In this document: positions 63,002 through 64,000 of the stretch, piece after piece
Layout of the letters: every line of letters begins with the position of its first letter
Numbering within the stretch: the stretch's first letter is position 1
From: Carya illinoinensis
Lineage: Eukaryota > Streptophyta > Magnoliopsida > Fagales > Juglandaceae
Assembly (NCBI RefSeq): GCF_018687715.1
Contig: NC_056752.1
Coordinates: 52,360,653 to 52,424,652 of the forward strand
Direction: 5' to 3'
DNA: 64,000 bases
The notes under the pieces: generated by a model
The model's database searches: none
Seen by the model: only the letters and a program-made list of their open reading frames with translations
Told to the model about the DNA's origin: nothing
Translations under genes and position numbers: made by a program

Positions 63002-64000
63002 CTATAAAGAACATCCCCATAGATGAATTAAATGGACAGTACAGTACCTAAAATTGTTCTTGAAAACATAAAGGATGTCAACACCGTCATAAGTAACTTT
63101 CTTTTCTCTCTTTTATGCATTAGAATTAAAAAATTTCTATTGTAATTGTGACAAAGAACTTCACAATTTATAATTATTAATGCATTTTAATTTCCAGATT
63201 TTTTGGATGGGTTGTCCAAGGCAATATCTGACACATCACCTTTAGCATAATTCCTCTTGATATTGGATTCATAACAATTTATACTCAATCAAAAAATAAG
63301 TATGAAAGTGAGAGAGGGAAAACCTTATGCTATGAAATAAATGTGCAGAAAGAGTTTGTGGAAGGAAAAGAGCTGAGAGCGGGTGGAGTTGGAGCCTCAG
63401 CTTTTTCTATAAAGAAAGGGCCAACCTTGGCCTCCATCCAGTGTATATATTGACTGATTCACAGTCACTATTACGAACTCTCAAAATCAAATTACAGTTC
63501 TAAACTGAGAAATTGTTTTGGGATGTGCCGCTTATAATTTTGAACTTGCTCGACAAGGAGTAGATGTCATACAAAATCAAAAAACAACCCCAATCAACAC
63601 AATTTGAAACATGGACATTGTAAATGTGACATACATCCCTAAGCTCTCTAGTTCTCCAATACCGTAGAGAAATTCATTGTGTTCAAGGGGAGAAACTGAG
63701 GATATGGCACTTCAAACTCATTTGTGCACAAAAAAGTACATTTCACGATTACAAAAAATAAAAAATCAATTCGAGTAACTGCCTGATGACTAGATCCTGG
63801 GGACTTTCATGTTCAGTGCATTAACATGACTTTGATCCGTGTCCACCAATTCTAATTCTGTATGCACAGACAATATATTTTAAGTATAAAATAACAGATC
63901 AACAGTTTGTGCCATATGTCCATTTGGCTACAATTGATAGTTCTAGTAAGGTAAAAAAATAAGACAAAAAGAATACATCAAAAAACAAAAAGCTCATTTC
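63002..64000. other. Presumed intron sequence of the PX-type gene
   Basis: AT-rich with scattered short open frames on the minus strand. I could not identify another exon with coiled-coil or PX character, so it is most likely a long intron whose upstream exons lie outside the window. Confidence 0.4.

Overview
The window is nuclear DNA from a flowering plant, probably a woody eudicot. The evidence is intron-rich genes with GT-AG (rarely GC-AG) splicing, a plastid-targeted DnaJ, an angiosperm-length SRP54, a decayed Ty1/copia element, L1-like LINE remains and many AT-rich MITE-like repeats. The repeat style recalls Fagales such as the walnut family, but that is an impression and was not tested.

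Layout: (1) 16-12272, minus strand: a complete 25-exon PRP8 gene, core of the spliceosome. (2) 12623-18289: an old Ty1/copia retrotransposon with 178-180 bp LTRs and a perfect 5-bp target duplication. A small MITE with its own 8-bp duplication is nested inside it. (3) 18290-23044: gene-free, AT-rich, packed with MITE-like repeats. (4) 23045-25337, plus: U11/U12 snRNP 25 kDa protein. (5) 25338-28700: repeats plus a short triose-phosphate isomerase remnant. (6) 29186-33236, plus: a kinase-like protein with KEG/HERC2-like repeats and a membrane tail, with three ACGT boxes upstream. (7) 34072-36582, plus: a DOG1-domain protein needing a GC-AG intron. (8) 37434-40437, plus: a CUE-like ubiquitin-binding/coiled-coil protein. 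(9) 41899-52091, plus: a chloroplast type-I DnaJ (DJA5/DJA6 group) in 11 exons. (10) 52974-53766, minus: a small plastid membrane protein. (11) 54667-59230, plus: SRP54, with a second GC-AG intron. (12) 60044 to beyond the right edge, minus: the C-terminal half of a PX/coiled-coil protein of the EREX/EREL type.

These are mostly single-copy-style housekeeping genes: two splicing factors, a translocation GTPase, a plastid chaperone, and ubiquitin and endosomal proteins. They are not an operon or an obvious metabolic cluster. For seven genes every exon junction was checked by hand: phases match and total lengths are multiples of three (PRP8 2348 aa, SNRNP25 269, kinase-like 624, DOG1 protein 293, CUE protein 255, DnaJ 493, SRP54 495). 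The 146-aa plastid protein also closes in frame.

I found no convincing undescribed system. The most notable items are nested transposon histories that can be read exactly (an 8-bp-duplication MITE inside a LINE inside a PRP8 intron, with the LINE tail a few bases from the 5' splice site), a kinase-like protein whose HRD motif reads VLN, two obligatory GC-AG introns, a duplicated splice donor in SNRNP25, and a 34-G homopolymer in a DnaJ intron.
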